Origin: Pseudomonas sp. BSw22131
GTDB lineage: Bacteria > Pseudomonadota > Gammaproteobacteria > Pseudomonadales > Pseudomonadaceae
Length of the DNA: 64,000 nucleotides
Reading direction: 5' to 3'
Assembly (NCBI RefSeq): GCF_026810445.1
Contig: NZ_CP113949.1
Coordinates: 4,526,001 to 4,590,000, forward strand
Below the pieces are notes generated by a model. It was not told where the DNA came from. It saw only the letters and a list, made by a program, of their open reading frames with translations, and did no database searches. The position numbers and the translations under genes are program-made. This document shows positions 46,682-56,865 of the stretch, one piece after another; the stretch's first letter is position 1; each line of letters starts with the position of its first letter.

Positions 46682-46975
46682 TTAGCCTTCGACGACTGCG
46701 AGAATTTCGTTCTCGCTCATCACCAACAGGTCTTCGCCGTCTACTTTCACAGTGTTGCTGCCGGAGTAAGGGCCGAACACCACTTTGTCACCCACTTTCA
46801 CGGCCAGCGCGCGGACTTCACCGTTGTCCAGCACGCGACCAGTACCGACAGCGAGGATCTCGCCACGGTTTGGCTTTTCAGCGGCCGAGCCCGGCAGAAC
46901 GATACCGCCAGCAGTTTTGGTTTCTTCTTCGCTGCGACGGATTACGACGCGGTCATGCAGAGGACGAAGCTTCAT
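46682..46975 (-). CDS. groS: Co-chaperonin GroES
   Basis: A 97-residue co-chaperonin, the heptameric lid of GroEL. The start [20 protein letters not shown] and the mobile loop [15 protein letters not shown] are normal. First gene of the operon, with a ribosome site AGGAGATC upstream. A sigma-32-type promoter is visible at 47125-47152. Confidence 0.98.
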   Translation of the reverse strand: MKLRPLHDRVVIRRSEEETKTAGGIVLPGSAAEKPNRGEILAVGTGRVLDNGEVRALAVKVGDKVVFGPYSGSNTVKVDGEDLLVMSENEILAVVEG

Positions 46976-47124
46976 TGTCGATCTCCTGATTATGGTTTTT
47001 GAACGCCCGGTAATACCCCGGCGAGGTTAAAACAGCCGGGCTTGCCGGTTACGGTTCGCGAGCGAACCGCAGAATACGGTCTGGCGAAACGCGCCAGAAA
47101 CCTTGCGGTGACCCATACATAAGG

Positions 47125-47152
47125 GCGGGGAAGCTGATTACAAGGCTCAAGG
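47125..47152 (-). promoter_or_regulatory. Heat-shock (sigma-32) type promoter of groESL
   Basis: On the minus strand CCTTGAG, a 15-base spacer, then CCCCGCCCT. This fits the RpoH pattern (CTTGAA, 12-15 bases, CCCCAT-like). It is about 150 bases upstream of groES. No CIRCE element was seen. Confidence 0.6.
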
Positions 47153-47176
47153 CAGAAATTTTTTGTGGCAGGAACG

Positions 47177-47211
47177 GTCGCAAAAACAAACGCGGCACCC
47201 GAAGGTGCCGC
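47177..47211 (-). terminator. fxsA terminator
   Basis: Minus-strand GCGGCACC-TTCG-GGTGCCGC hairpin, then GTTTGTTTTTG. Separates fxsA from the groESL promoter. Confidence 0.85.
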
Positions 47212-47229
47212 TCAATACCAGCCAGGCAA

Positions 47230-47727
47230 TCACTTATCGCGATGTTCGAACTCGCCTTCGATCACTTCGCCTTCGATCACCTCGGGCTTGCGCGCTCCAG
47301 TTCGGCCAGGGCCTGGCTGTGAAGGTCCGCCGGCCAGGGGATCGTCGGCAAAGGCGCGCTGGCGCATGGCCTGATCTTCAGCGCGCTTACGCACTTTCGC
47401 GACCAGCGCCTTGCGGGTAAACGGCATCAGGCAAATCAGGCCCAACACGTCGCTGATGAACCCTGGCAACAGCAGCAGACCGCCGCCGACCGTCATCATC
47501 AACCCGTCCATCATTTGCTGCGCCGGCAGTTCACCACGCGCCAGCGCTTCGCGGGCACGCATCGCGGTCGCGAACCCGGCAACGCGGATCACGAACACAC
47601 CCAGCATGGACCCTGCGACGACCAATAGGAACGTCGCCAGGAAGCCGATAGACATCCCGACTTTCACCAGTACGAACAGCTCAAGCACCGGAAAAAGCAA
47701 AAAAAGAAACAGAAAAACACGCATCAA
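47230..47727 (-). CDS. fxsA: FxsA-family inner-membrane protein
   Basis: A 165-residue membrane protein with three or four helices in the first 105 residues (FLFLFLLFPVLELFVLVKVG; FLLVVAGSMLGVFVIRVAG; GGLLLLPGFISDVLGLICL) and a charged cytoplasmic tail. FxsA overproduction relieves phage T7 exclusion in F-plasmid E. coli; its normal role is unclear. The tail ends with a tandem VIEGE repeat coded by a 15-base DNA duplication. The position upstream of groESL is conserved in pseudomonads. Confidence 0.9.
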   Translation of the reverse strand: MMRVFLFLFLLFPVLELFVLVKVGMSIGFLATFLLVVAGSMLGVFVIRVAGFATAMRAREALARGELPAQQMMDGLMMTVGGGLLLLPGFISDVLGLICLMPFTRKALVAKVRKRAEDQAMRQRAFADDPLAGGPSQPGPGRTGARKPEVIEGEVIEGEFEHRDK

Positions 47728-47790
47728 ATGAGTTCCTCGACGGAAGAGTATCTTCCAATAGACCCTACGTGACGTCGCAAGCTCGTGAAT

Positions 47791-48522
47791 TCAAGCCTCT
47801 ACCGGCTCAACAGTGGGCCATTTTTCAGCGTGAGCCATTTGCACCAAGGCCTGGCGCACTTGTGTCGGAGTATTACAGGGCTCTGCAAAGCCTAACCAGT
47901 GAAGGCCGTGACCAATACGCAGGTGCATCCCTTCACTGTCGATACCGACCAGAGTCGCAGGCTCGTGGCTGGGCAGTCCGGCGAGTTGAACGTAGTGCGA
48001 AATGGCTTTGGTGTGATCTTCATTCATGTGCTCGACCATACTGGTTTCGGCGGCACCGGCAAACGGATTGGCCAGCGTCACGTCGTCCAGCCAGTGGATC
48101 GCGCCAAATCCGCCAATGAAGCGATAGCGCACCGGCGCCAGCACCCAGAAATCAAAATCGTGCGCGCTGTGGTAGCTGGCCGACTCCGGGAAATAGCGGT
48201 AGTAACGCTGGGCAGCGGCTTCGATGGCCGCTTCGTCAGTGACCTTCACGGCGTGCGCCATGACCGTTACGCGGCCAACGGCCTGGACATCCGGCGCCTC
48301 ACGCTCACCCACCAGCAGCGAACATTTATCGTCGAGCAGCAGGTTATGGGTGTGTTGAGCGATTCGGCTGATGAGGATCAACGGGCGGCCGTGGTCATCC
48401 AGGCAATATGGCACTACCGAGCCGAACGGAAAACCCGGCATCGACTTGGAATGGGTCGAAAGGACTCCGCGGTATTCCTCAAGCAAAAGTTCTCGGGCTT
48501 GCCGGGAAGCTTTGGCGCTCAT
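47791..48522 (-). CDS. HugZ-family haem-degrading/FMN-binding-fold protein
   Basis: A 243-residue protein with an N-terminal split-barrel (pyridoxamine-phosphate-oxidase-like) domain (PGFPFGSVVPYCLD...) and a C-terminal DUF2470 domain (MVEHMNEDHTKAISHY). This is the HugZ layout; such proteins bind and degrade haem to release iron, although some relatives have other roles. The Fur-box-like palindrome about 70 bases upstream supports iron regulation. Start follows a GGAGCC-type site. Corresponds to PA4388 in position. Confidence 0.83.
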   Translation of the reverse strand: MSAKASRQARELLLEEYRGVLSTHSKSMPGFPFGSVVPYCLDDHGRPLILISRIAQHTHNLLLDDKCSLLVGEREAPDVQAVGRVTVMAHAVKVTDEAAIEAAAQRYYRYFPESASYHSAHDFDFWVLAPVRYRFIGGFGAIHWLDDVTLANPFAGAAETSMVEHMNEDHTKAISHYVQLAGLPSHEPATLVGIDSEGMHLRIGHGLHWLGFAEPCNTPTQVRQALVQMAHAEKWPTVEPVEA

Positions 48523-48592
48523 GGGAGGGCTCCTGAATCAAGGTGCGGGCACGCAGAAAGAGGCGCTGGCGTGTGCCAGACGAATGGCAGAT

Positions 48593-48609
48593 ACGATAAT
48601 CGTTATCGT
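48593..48609 (-). promoter_or_regulatory. Fur-box-like palindrome upstream of the HugZ-family gene
   Basis: ACGATAA-TCG-TTATCGT, perfect 7-base arms with a 3-base spacer; resembles the Fur core GATAAT..ATTATC. It lies about 70 bases before the haem-degradation-family start codon. Confidence 0.65.
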
Positions 48610-48646
48610 GGGCGGGAGCCAGAAGGGGAGTAGCGAGCGATTTTAT

Positions 48647-48736
48647 TGTAGGAGCGCGCTTGCCCGCGATGAGTGTTCCATCAGCCACTATCAAGGTGTC
48701 TGACATATCGCAATCGCGGGCAAGCGCGCGCCTACA
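48647..48736. repeat. REPIN (TAGGAGCGCGCTTGCCCGCGA class)
   Basis: Left TGTAGGAGCGCGCTTGCCCG and right CGGGCAAGCGCGCGCCTACA, inverted, about 90 bases overall, between the HugZ-family gene and the DUF481 gene. Confidence 0.85.
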
Positions 48737-48759
48737 AAGAATGTAGCGAGGCGACTGGG

Positions 48760-49767
48760 TTACCAGGCGACGCCGAAACCTGCGGTGTAACGCGTCCGGT
48801 CAAGATCGCCGCTGGAGGAGCCGCTGATGATGTCCTTCTCGGCCTTGACGTTCAGCGATGCCCATTCAGTGACCTTGTAGCGCAGGCCCACCTCGCCCTC
48901 AAGGCTGTAATCAGCTACGCCACTGAGCGGCTTGCCGAGTTCACCGTTGGTGAAGAACTGGACCTTCTTGCCAATCAGGTAACGGTTGTAATCCCAGGTG
49001 CCCGAGACGGAGTAGAAATTGTCCTTGGAGCCATCGGAGTATTCGAAATCGGTGCGGTTAAGTAATGAGCCCAGTTTGAAAGCGCCCAGCTCGTCATCCC
49101 AAAACTGGTAACCAGGACCTGTACCGACCGTACGCTGGCGCGCCAGGTCTTCAATGGTGTCGCGCTTGTAAGTGATTCGACCGTCCCAGAACCATTTGTC
49201 GGTGATGAAACGATCCACCGAGTATTCGGCTTCCCAGTTGTTGGTCGTGGTCAACTGGTCTTGCGATTCGCGGTTGTACGCGCCTTTGGCGTTGTGCCGC
49301 CACTGGCCATGAGTGGCTGTGGTCTTGAAGGCGATGTTGTAGTCATCGGTGTCGTTTTCCGCTCGCTGAAAGTCCAGCGCAGCGTCGATGTTGCCCTTCC
49401 AGACCAGATCAGTGACGATCGGCTTGGGCTTCATGATCTGCTGAATGCTCGCCAGATCGACCGTCTTGGGCGCATCACCATTGGCCAGCGTGACCTTGCC
49501 GTCGTCCGCTGCTTTAAGCGATTTGGAAATTTCGCCGTTATAGGCATCTTGCTTGACCAGCAGATGCTGATCGCTTTCCAGCGTTTTGATCTCTTTCCAG
49601 TCCAGCGGGATATCCCCGGCGTACTTGGTGTTCAACAGCAGCTTGCCGCCGTCGAATACTTTGATCGTGCCCGTCAGCTTGTCACCGTTCTTCAACCAAA
49701 CGGTGTCGGCAAGCAAAGGGGTAGAAGCGCTGGTAAGGGCGAGGCACAACAGGGTTCTGGACAGCAT
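48760..49767 (-). CDS. DUF481 outer-membrane beta-barrel-like protein
   Basis: A 335-residue exported protein with a signal peptide (MLSRTLLCLALTSASTPLLA), a soluble beta domain of about 100 residues (DTVWLKNGDKLTGTIKVFDG), and a C-terminal DUF481 region of alternating beta strands ending in aromatic GFGVAW, typical of barrel insertion. Probably in the outer membrane. The start at 49767 is chosen because it begins the signal peptide. No substrate known. Confidence 0.82.
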   Translation of the reverse strand: MLSRTLLCLALTSASTPLLADTVWLKNGDKLTGTIKVFDGGKLLLNTKYAGDIPLDWKEIKTLESDQHLLVKQDAYNGEISKSLKAADDGKVTLANGDAPKTVDLASIQQIMKPKPIVTDLVWKGNIDAALDFQRAENDTDDYNIAFKTTATHGQWRHNAKGAYNRESQDQLTTTNNWEAEYSVDRFITDKWFWDGRITYKRDTIEDLARQRTVGTGPGYQFWDDELGAFKLGSLLNRTDFEYSDGSKDNFYSVSGTWDYNRYLIGKKVQFFTNGELGKPLSGVADYSLEGEVGLRYKVTEWASLNVKAEKDIISGSSSGDLDRTRYTAGFGVAW

Positions 49768-49927
49768 AGGTGGCAACAGGGCTCGTATTTGCGAAAAATC
49801 GGGCATTATCGGGAGCGATAACGTCTAGGCAATCCGGGGACCACCAATACAGGAATCAATGACCCTGGGAAATTTACCTAGTTCCTCATCGAAAACAACC
49901 ATTCATCCCCCAATCAGGAACAAACGC

Positions 49928-50296
49928 GTGAGTGAACAGTCGACGCCAGCCGGCGACCTCACCGGCCAGTCACCCGCAGAGGCCCGTCAATCGGCGCTCT
50001 ATCTGACATTGCATCAGGTACCTGAAGGCAAAGTCGTGAGTTATGGGCAGTTGGCTGACCTTGCAGGTTTAGGACGGGCGGCGCGCCTGGTCGGGCGAAC
50101 GCTTAGCCAGCTGCCAGACGGTTCAAGCTTGCCGTGGCACCGGGTCGTCGGGGCGGGTGGCAAGCTGAGCCTGATGCCCGGAACGCTCTCCGGGGATGAA
50201 CAGCGCGCGCGCCTGAGGGCAGAGGGCGTGAACATACGTAACAATCGGGTAGATATGCTGCTCCATGGCTGGCGCCCGACAGAGCACAACGGTTAG
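49928..50296 (+). CDS. Alkyltransferase-like protein (MGMT family, no active Cys)
   Basis: A protein of about 122 residues resembling the DNA-binding domain of O6-methylguanine methyltransferase. The active-site PCHR is PWHR here (SSLPWHRVVGAGG), so it cannot accept alkyl groups. This is the ATL type, which binds O6-alkylguanine and flags it for nucleotide excision repair. The GTG at 49928 has AGGA eight bases upstream; an ATG at 49859 would add 23 unrelated residues. The ampG gene follows after 42 bases. Confidence 0.85.
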   Translation: MSEQSTPAGDLTGQSPAEARQSALYLTLHQVPEGKVVSYGQLADLAGLGRAARLVGRTLSQLPDGSSLPWHRVVGAGGKLSLMPGTLSGDEQRARLRAEGVNIRNNRVDMLLHGWRPTEHNG

Positions 50297-50338
50297 AGTG
50301 CGCCCTTTGTTTTCGTAACCTGAGGCAGATTCCAGCCC

Positions 50339-51904
50339 ATGCCCCGCAAAACCTGGCGCGCCGCGCTCGCCGCATATGCCAGCCCTTCGACTTTTGTACT
50401 GCTGCTGCTGGGATTCGCCGCCGGCATGCCTTACATGTTGGTCTTCTCGACGCTTTCAGTTTGGTTGCGCGAAGCCGGTGTCGCTCGCGAAACCATCGGT
50501 TATGCCAGCCTGATCGGCCTCGCATACGCCTTTAAATGGGTGTGGTCTCCACTCCTCGACCAATGGCGGCTCCCCATACTCGGCAGGCTCGGACGTCGTC
50601 GCTCCTGGCTGGTGCTCTCGCAATCGCTGGTGATCCTCGGCCTGATCGGCATGGGCTTCTGCGACCCACAACAACATCTGTCGTGGCTGATCGCGATTGC
50701 CGTCGTGGTGTCGTTTTCCTCTGCCACACAAGACATCGCCATCGACGCCTATCGCCTGGAAATTGCTGAAGACAGCCAACAGGCGACGCTCGCGGCCAGC
50801 TACATGGCAGGCTATCGGGTCGCGGCGCTGCTGGCGACGGCAGGCGCACTGTATTTCGCCGAAGGCTTTGGCTCGACGGGTTTTGCCTACAAGCACTCGG
50901 CATGGACCGGTACTTATGTATTGTTCGGCCTATTGATGCTGCCGGCGCTGGTCACCACGCTGATCATGCGCGAACCCGCCGTTCCGTTGCGCACCCAACT
51001 GTCTGCGGCACGCTATGGATTCGCGCATCAGCTGGCTTCGGTTTTCGTGCTGATCATCCTGCTGGTGTCAGTGCCGGCAATGTTCACCCAGCTCTACAAC
51101 ACCGATTTCGCCAGCGTGCTGTTCCAGGGCACCACCTGGAAAGACCTGCTCATGGAGGACCGCGCATTCCTGCGGGCCATCCTTTACACCATCCTTACTA
51201 CGCTGTGCCTTTCGGCAGTCGGTCGACGAGGATTGGCCCCCGTACTGACCCCCATCAACGACTTCATCCTGCGCTACCGCTGGCAGGCATTTCTGCTCCT
51301 TGGCCTGATCGCGACGTACCGCATGTCCGACACAGTCATGGGCGTCATGGCGAACGTGTTCTACATCGACCAGGGCTTTACCAAGGATCAGATCGCCAGT
51401 GTCAGCAAGATCTTCGGCCTGATCATGACCCTGGCTGGCGCCGGTTTCGGCGGTCTGCTGATCGTCCGGTTTGGGATTTTGCCGATCCTGTTCATTGGCG
51501 GCGTGACATCGGCAGCCACCAACCTGCTGTTCCTGATGCTGGCAGACATGGGGCCGAACCTGAAGATGCTGATCGTGACCATCTCGCTGGATAACTTCAG
51601 CTCGGGGCTCGCGACTTCCGCATTCGTGGCGTACCTGTCCAGCCTGACCAACCTCAAGTTTTCAGCCACACAATATGCGTTGCTCAGCTCTATCATGTTG
51701 CTGTTGCCGCGCCTGATCGGTGGTTACTCCGGGGTAATGGTCGAAAAGCTTGGCTACCACAACTTCTTCCTCGTCACCGCGCTGATGGGTGTGCCGACCC
51801 TGCTCATGATCGCCCTGCATTGGGTTCAAGAGGCGCGAAAAGGCCAGCTTATCGAAGACGCTAAGGCGCTCCCGCCACAAACGCCATTGAATGATCAGCC
51901 GTAG
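50339..51904 (+). CDS. ampG: AmpG muropeptide permease
   Basis: A 521-residue inner-membrane MFS transporter with about 14 helices, importing anhydro-muropeptides for cell-wall recycling; in Pseudomonas this feeds control of AmpC beta-lactamase. Family segments: FAAGMPYMLVFSTLSVWLREAGV and WVWSPLLDQWRLP near the N-terminus and SSGLATSAFVAYLSSLTN in the C-terminal half. Slightly overlapping in direction with the ATL gene, perhaps one transcript. Convergent with mscS. Confidence 0.92.
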   Translation: MPRKTWRAALAAYASPSTFVLLLLGFAAGMPYMLVFSTLSVWLREAGVARETIGYASLIGLAYAFKWVWSPLLDQWRLPILGRLGRRRSWLVLSQSLVILGLIGMGFCDPQQHLSWLIAIAVVVSFSSATQDIAIDAYRLEIAEDSQQATLAASYMAGYRVAALLATAGALYFAEGFGSTGFAYKHSAWTGTYVLFGLLMLPALVTTLIMREPAVPLRTQLSAARYGFAHQLASVFVLIILLVSVPAMFTQLYNTDFASVLFQGTTWKDLLMEDRAFLRAILYTILTTLCLSAVGRRGLAPVLTPINDFILRYRWQAFLLLGLIATYRMSDTVMGVMANVFYIDQGFTKDQIASVSKIFGLIMTLAGAGFGGLLIVRFGILPILFIGGVTSAATNLLFLMLADMGPNLKMLIVTISLDNFSSGLATSAFVAYLSSLTNLKFSATQYALLSSIMLLLPRLIGGYSGVMVEKLGYHNFFLVTALMGVPTLLMIALHWVQEARKGQLIEDAKALPPQTPLNDQP

Positions 51905-51975
51905 ACTAATGCGATGTACCCCTGTGGGGTTTTCTCGTCGTCGAGTCCCCGCGCTGTCGGAAAGCGATCAAGAGT

Positions 51976-52067
51976 CTGTGGGAGGGAGCTTGCTCGCGAT
52001 TTGATTCCTGGCGCCCCGAAGATGTAGCGGATGTACCGGCCTCATCGCGAGCAAGCTCCCTCCCACA
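51976..52067. repeat. REPIN (GGGAGGGAGCTTGCTCGCGA class)
   Basis: Left TGTGGGAGGGAGCTTGCTCG and right CGAGCAAGCTCCCTCCCACA, perfect inverted arms, about 92 bases overall, in the convergent ampG-mscS gap. Confidence 0.9.
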
Positions 52068-52107
52068 ATGGGTAGCCAGATGTGATGAGCGCCATTGGAG
52101 TACACAG

Positions 52108-52145
52108 CAAAAGGCCCCGCGCTTTCACAAACCGGGGCCTTTTGC
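52108..52145. terminator. Bidirectional terminator between ampG and mscS
   Basis: AAAAGGCCCCG...CGGGGCCTTTT stem-loop; ends 15 bases from the mscS stop codon. Confidence 0.9.
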
Positions 52146-52160
52146 CTGGTGCGGTATCGA

Positions 52161-53012
52161 TTACTTCGCGACAGCGTCTTCCTGCACCACACGAATCACC
52201 CGCTGCGGGAAAGGGATGTCTATGTTGGCGGCACGCAAGCGGTCGCGAGCCTCGGCGTTGAAGCGGTTGTACACTTCACCGAAGTCACCGGTCTTGGTCC
52301 AGACGCGCAGCGAGACGGTGATGGCGCTGTCACCCAGCGCAGCCACCACGGCCTGAGGCGCAGGATCTTGCAGCACGCGTGGGTCATCGGCCATGTCCAT
52401 CAGCACTTGCATCGCCTGCTTCAGATCGGCCTCGTAATCCACGCCCACGTCGAACGTGATTTTGCGGGTCGGCTGACGATTGGCGTTGGTGATGATCCCG
52501 TTCGACAGGTTGCCGTTTGGCAGGATCACGGTCTTGTTGTCACCGGTTCGCAGCACGGTGTGGAAGATCTGAATGCTGTCGACGGTGCCGGAAACACCTT
52601 GCGCCTCGATCCAGTCGCCAATGCGAAACGGACGAAACAGCAGAATCAGCACACCGCCCGCAAAGTTCGCCAGGCTGCCTTGAAGCGCCAGACCAATCGC
52701 CAGACCGGCGGCACCGATGGCGGCAACGAAGGACGTGGTTTCCACCCCGATCATCGAGGCCACACTGACGATCAGCAGGATCTTCAGAATGACGTTCGCC
52801 AAGGTGCTGATGAAGCCCTGAAGCGCGAGATCAGCGTGACGCAACGCCAATAACGCCCCGATCTTGCCGGTCAGCCGGTTGATAAGCCACCAACCGACGG
52901 TCAACGTCACCAAAGCCAGCACCACACGGCTGCCGTATTCCATGATCATCGGGATCCAGGCCTGGGAGGCCTTGACCAGATGATCCACCTGATTTTCCAG
53001 GTTCAACTCCAT
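52161..53012 (-). CDS. Small-conductance mechanosensitive channel (MscS family)
   Basis: A 283-residue MscS-type channel that opens under membrane tension to relieve osmotic shock. Three N-terminal helices (the pore helix contains AAIGAAGLAIGLALQGSLANF) are followed by the beta domain (FRPFRIGDWIEAQGVSGTV) and the C-terminal cage. Normal length. Single gene, terminated by the hairpin at 52108. Paralogues are common, so no specific symbol is given. Confidence 0.92.
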   Translation of the reverse strand: MELNLENQVDHLVKASQAWIPMIMEYGSRVVLALVTLTVGWWLINRLTGKIGALLALRHADLALQGFISTLANVILKILLIVSVASMIGVETTSFVAAIGAAGLAIGLALQGSLANFAGGVLILLFRPFRIGDWIEAQGVSGTVDSIQIFHTVLRTGDNKTVILPNGNLSNGIITNANRQPTRKITFDVGVDYEADLKQAMQVLMDMADDPRVLQDPAPQAVVAALGDSAITVSLRVWTKTGDFGEVYNRFNAEARDRLRAANIDIPFPQRVIRVVQEDAVAK

Positions 53013-53044
53013 CGATGTCTCCTTGTACTCAAAAAACAGATGAC

Positions 53045-53077
53045 AAAAACGCCGGACGTTCGGCTTCCGGCGTTTTT
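53045..53077. terminator. Terminator after yajQ
   Basis: AAAAACGCCGGA...TCCGGCGTTTTT perfect 12-base stem; serves yajQ on the minus strand. Confidence 0.92.
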
Positions 53078-53152
53078 ATCGGGCTCAGCCCTCCGACGCC
53101 CCTGAGAACCTGTGGTTCCCGGCGAAACAACAAGGCTGGCGAGATGGGATGA

Positions 53153-53638
53153 TCAGTCGCGGAAGTTGTTGAACTGCAGTGGCATGCCGAACTCGTGCCC
53201 GCGCAGGACGGCCATGGCTTCCTGCAAATCGTCACGCTTTTTGCCAGTGACGCGCACTTGCTCGCCTTGAATCGCGGCCTGAACCTTAAGCTTGGCGTCC
53301 TTGATGTGAGCGACGATTTTCTTCGCCAGCTCCTTATCGATACCTTCCTTGAGCGTGGCCTCCTGCTTGACCTGCTTGCCGGATGCATAGGCATCTTTGA
53401 TTTCGAGGCATTGCACGTCGATCTTGCGTTTGACCAGCGCCAGCTTGAGGATCTCGATCATCGCTTCCAACTGAAAGTCAGCTTCAGCGGTCAGGTTGAT
53501 GGCCAGGTCCTTTTCCTTGAACTCAAAGCTGCCTTTGCCTTTGAGGTCGTAGCGGCGGTCGAGATCTTTGACGGCGTTGTCGACGGCATTCGTGACTTCG
53601 TGTTTATCGAGTTCGGACACTACGTCGAACGAGGGCAT
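53153..53638 (-). CDS. yajQ: YajQ-family nucleotide-binding protein
   Basis: A 161-residue protein, [21 protein letters not shown] at the start, with two interlocked alpha/beta halves ([34 protein letters not shown]). YajQ proteins bind nucleotides; in Xanthomonas and Pseudomonas a member binds cyclic di-GMP and affects virulence gene expression. Length normal. Monocistronic with its own terminator. Confidence 0.95.
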   Translation of the reverse strand: MPSFDVVSELDKHEVTNAVDNAVKDLDRRYDLKGKGSFEFKEKDLAINLTAEADFQLEAMIEILKLALVKRKIDVQCLEIKDAYASGKQVKQEATLKEGIDKELAKKIVAHIKDAKLKVQAAIQGEQVRVTGKKRDDLQEAMAVLRGHEFGMPLQFNNFRD

Positions 53639-53747
53639 GTAAATTCTCCAATTGAACGGCGCGGCTCAGCCTGAAAATGGAGCGCGCCTGACTTGACGTT
53701 ATGAAAGCCCGGTTATTATAACGAGACTTTTCCCACCTTCACTGTGA

Positions 53748-54731
<984 letters not shown>

Positions 54732-54813
54732 GCTGTAATTTCGCATCTCAGGTTTGCGCCCGAACTGAACAGCGCTACCCTGCCCACTCCTCATCTGCAA
54801 GTGATGCCGACTC

Positions 54814-56850
54814 ATGCCATTGCGCCAACGCCTGGAAAATCTGCCGGTCGGCCAAAAGCTCCTGGCGGCACTGCTGGTGCTGCTGACCACCGTGCTGGTG
54901 GTCGCGAACCTGACATTCATCAGCGCCGCGTATTACATCTCTCAAGAAGCGATGGCGCCCCAAGCGCTGCAAACCATTGGCCGGCTCATCAGCAACCCGA
55001 GTTTGTCTGCGCAGGCGCTCTCCTCGCCTGCCAACGGCCAGTCACTGCTCAAGGAACTGAAAAACTACGGTCCGTTACGTGCCGCCGCCCTTTACGACAC
55101 CGATGGCAACCGTCTGGCGCAGGTCCAGCAGGGGGAAAAACTCACGCTGCCTGACCATTTTCGAAACCTGGAAACGTGGCGAATTACTGAGTTTCGTAAC
55201 ACCCAGGTAATCCCGGTGCCCAAACCCGGCAGCGCGCCGGGGCATTTGTTGCTGGTGGCGAGCAGTGAACTGCCCACCGCTTTCTACACCGGCACGCTTA
55301 CCGCCAGCCTTGGCATTCTGATTTTCAGTGTGCTGCTCTGGGCCGGTGTCGCTCGGCAGATCCGCCGATTCATCACCGAGCCCATCTATCAGCTCGAAGA
55401 CCTGTCGCGCCGCGTCACGCGTGAAGAGAATTACGCCTTGCGCGCAGAGCCGGGCAATCAGGACGAGATCGGCAGTCTGGCCGAGGCCTTCAATACCATG
55501 CTGTCGCGTATGGAGGCCCGGGAACAGCAGCTCAAGCGGGCTCGCGATGAATCCCAGGATGCTTACGACCAGGCACAAGGACTGGCCGAGGAAACCCGTC
55601 ACACCAACCGCAAACTGGAACTGGAAGTCCAGGTGCGCAGCAAGATCGAGAAAAAGCTCACGGGCTTTCAGAACTACCTCAACAGCATCATCGATTCCAT
55701 GCCTTCGGCACTGATCGCGCTGGATGAACAGCTCTACGTCACGCAGTGGAACCAGGAGGCCGGGGCGCTTTCCGGTACGCCGCTGGACGAAGCGCTCAAT
55801 CAGCCGATCTTTCTGGCCTTCCCGCCGATGAAGTCCTTTTTGCCGCAGATCAAGCAGACCGTCGAACGCCACACAGTGACCAAGATCGAGCGCGTCACGT
55901 GGGTCAAGGCCGAAGAGTCGCGTCATTACGCCTTGACCTTCTACCCTCTCACGGGTGGCGCCGGGCGCGGTGCCGTGATTCGGATCGACGACATCACCCA
56001 GCGTTTGTCGCTTGAGGAAATGATGGTCCAGTCCGAGAAGATGCTGTCTGTCGGCGGCCTCGCGGCGGGCATGGCGCACGAGATCAACAACCCCTTGGGC
56101 GCCATCCTGCACAACGTGCAGAACATTCGTCGGCGCCTGTCGCCCGAGCTACCGAAGAACCTTGAGCAGGCCGAGCAAGATGGCATCGAGCTGCAGGCCG
56201 TCAATCAGTACCTCAATGCGAGGGAAGTGCCCAAGCTGCTCGACGGCATTCAACAGGCAGGCGCCCGCGCTGCGAAAATCGTCAGCCACATGCTCAGTTT
56301 CAGCCGTCGCAGTAACCGGGAAATGGCACCGTGTGATCTACCCGCGCTGATTGATCAGGCAGTGGACATCGCCAGCAACGACTTTGACCTGACCATCGGA
56401 TTTGACTTCAAGGGACAGAACATCAGCCGCCAGTTCGATCCAGAACTCGGACCCGTTCCCGGCACGGCCAACGAACTGGAACAAGTGCTGCTGAACCTGC
56501 TCAAGAATGCTGCACAGGCCATCCACCAGCGGCCCGAGGATAGCGAGCCAGGCCGGATTACCCTGCGCACCCGACTGAACCCGCCATGGGCGGAAATTCA
56601 GGTGGAGGACAACGGTATCGGCATGTCGGAAAGCGTGCGCAAGCGAACATTCGAGCCTTTTTTCACCACCAAGGAAATCGGTCAGGGCACGGGCCTGGGA
56701 CTTTCGGTGTCGTACTTCATCATCACCAACAACCACAAGGGCCAGATGGAGGTTCACTCCACGCTGGGCCAAGGCACGTGTTTCACCTTGCGACTGCCGC
56801 TTGCAGACAGTCAGGTCAGCGTCCCCGCGCAAGTGATCAGTGCGATTTAG
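54814..56850 (+). CDS. Membrane sensor histidine kinase (PA4398-like)
   Basis: A 678-residue histidine kinase. Helix 1 at about 15-40, periplasmic domain of about 110 residues, helix 2 at about 150-172 (TASLGILIFSVLLWAGV), HAMP, coiled coil, PAS-like domain (QNYLNSIIDSMPSALIALDE), HisKA with MAHEINNPLGAI, and HATPase (NLLKNAAQAI, GTGLGLSVSYFII). Corresponds to PA4398, linked in P. aeruginosa to swarming and biofilm. No response regulator gene is adjacent here. The ligand is unknown. Confidence 0.9.
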   Translation: MPLRQRLENLPVGQKLLAALLVLLTTVLVVANLTFISAAYYISQEAMAPQALQTIGRLISNPSLSAQALSSPANGQSLLKELKNYGPLRAAALYDTDGNRLAQVQQGEKLTLPDHFRNLETWRITEFRNTQVIPVPKPGSAPGHLLLVASSELPTAFYTGTLTASLGILIFSVLLWAGVARQIRRFITEPIYQLEDLSRRVTREENYALRAEPGNQDEIGSLAEAFNTMLSRMEAREQQLKRARDESQDAYDQAQGLAEETRHTNRKLELEVQVRSKIEKKLTGFQNYLNSIIDSMPSALIALDEQLYVTQWNQEAGALSGTPLDEALNQPIFLAFPPMKSFLPQIKQTVERHTVTKIERVTWVKAEESRHYALTFYPLTGGAGRGAVIRIDDITQRLSLEEMMVQSEKMLSVGGLAAGMAHEINNPLGAILHNVQNIRRRLSPELPKNLEQAEQDGIELQAVNQYLNAREVPKLLDGIQQAGARAAKIVSHMLSFSRRSNREMAPCDLPALIDQAVDIASNDFDLTIGFDFKGQNISRQFDPELGPVPGTANELEQVLLNLLKNAAQAIHQRPEDSEPGRITLRTRLNPPWAEIQVEDNGIGMSESVRKRTFEPFFTTKEIGQGTGLGLSVSYFIITNNHKGQMEVHSTLGQGTCFTLRLPLADSQVSVPAQVISAI

Positions 56851-56865
56851 TCAGGAGTTTTGAAC

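Noticed and set aside
48371..48703. Frame ending in CRSALARDECSISHYQG upstream of the HugZ-family gene
   Set aside because: The C-terminal part is the translation of a REP unit, a common false gene in Pseudomonas annotation.
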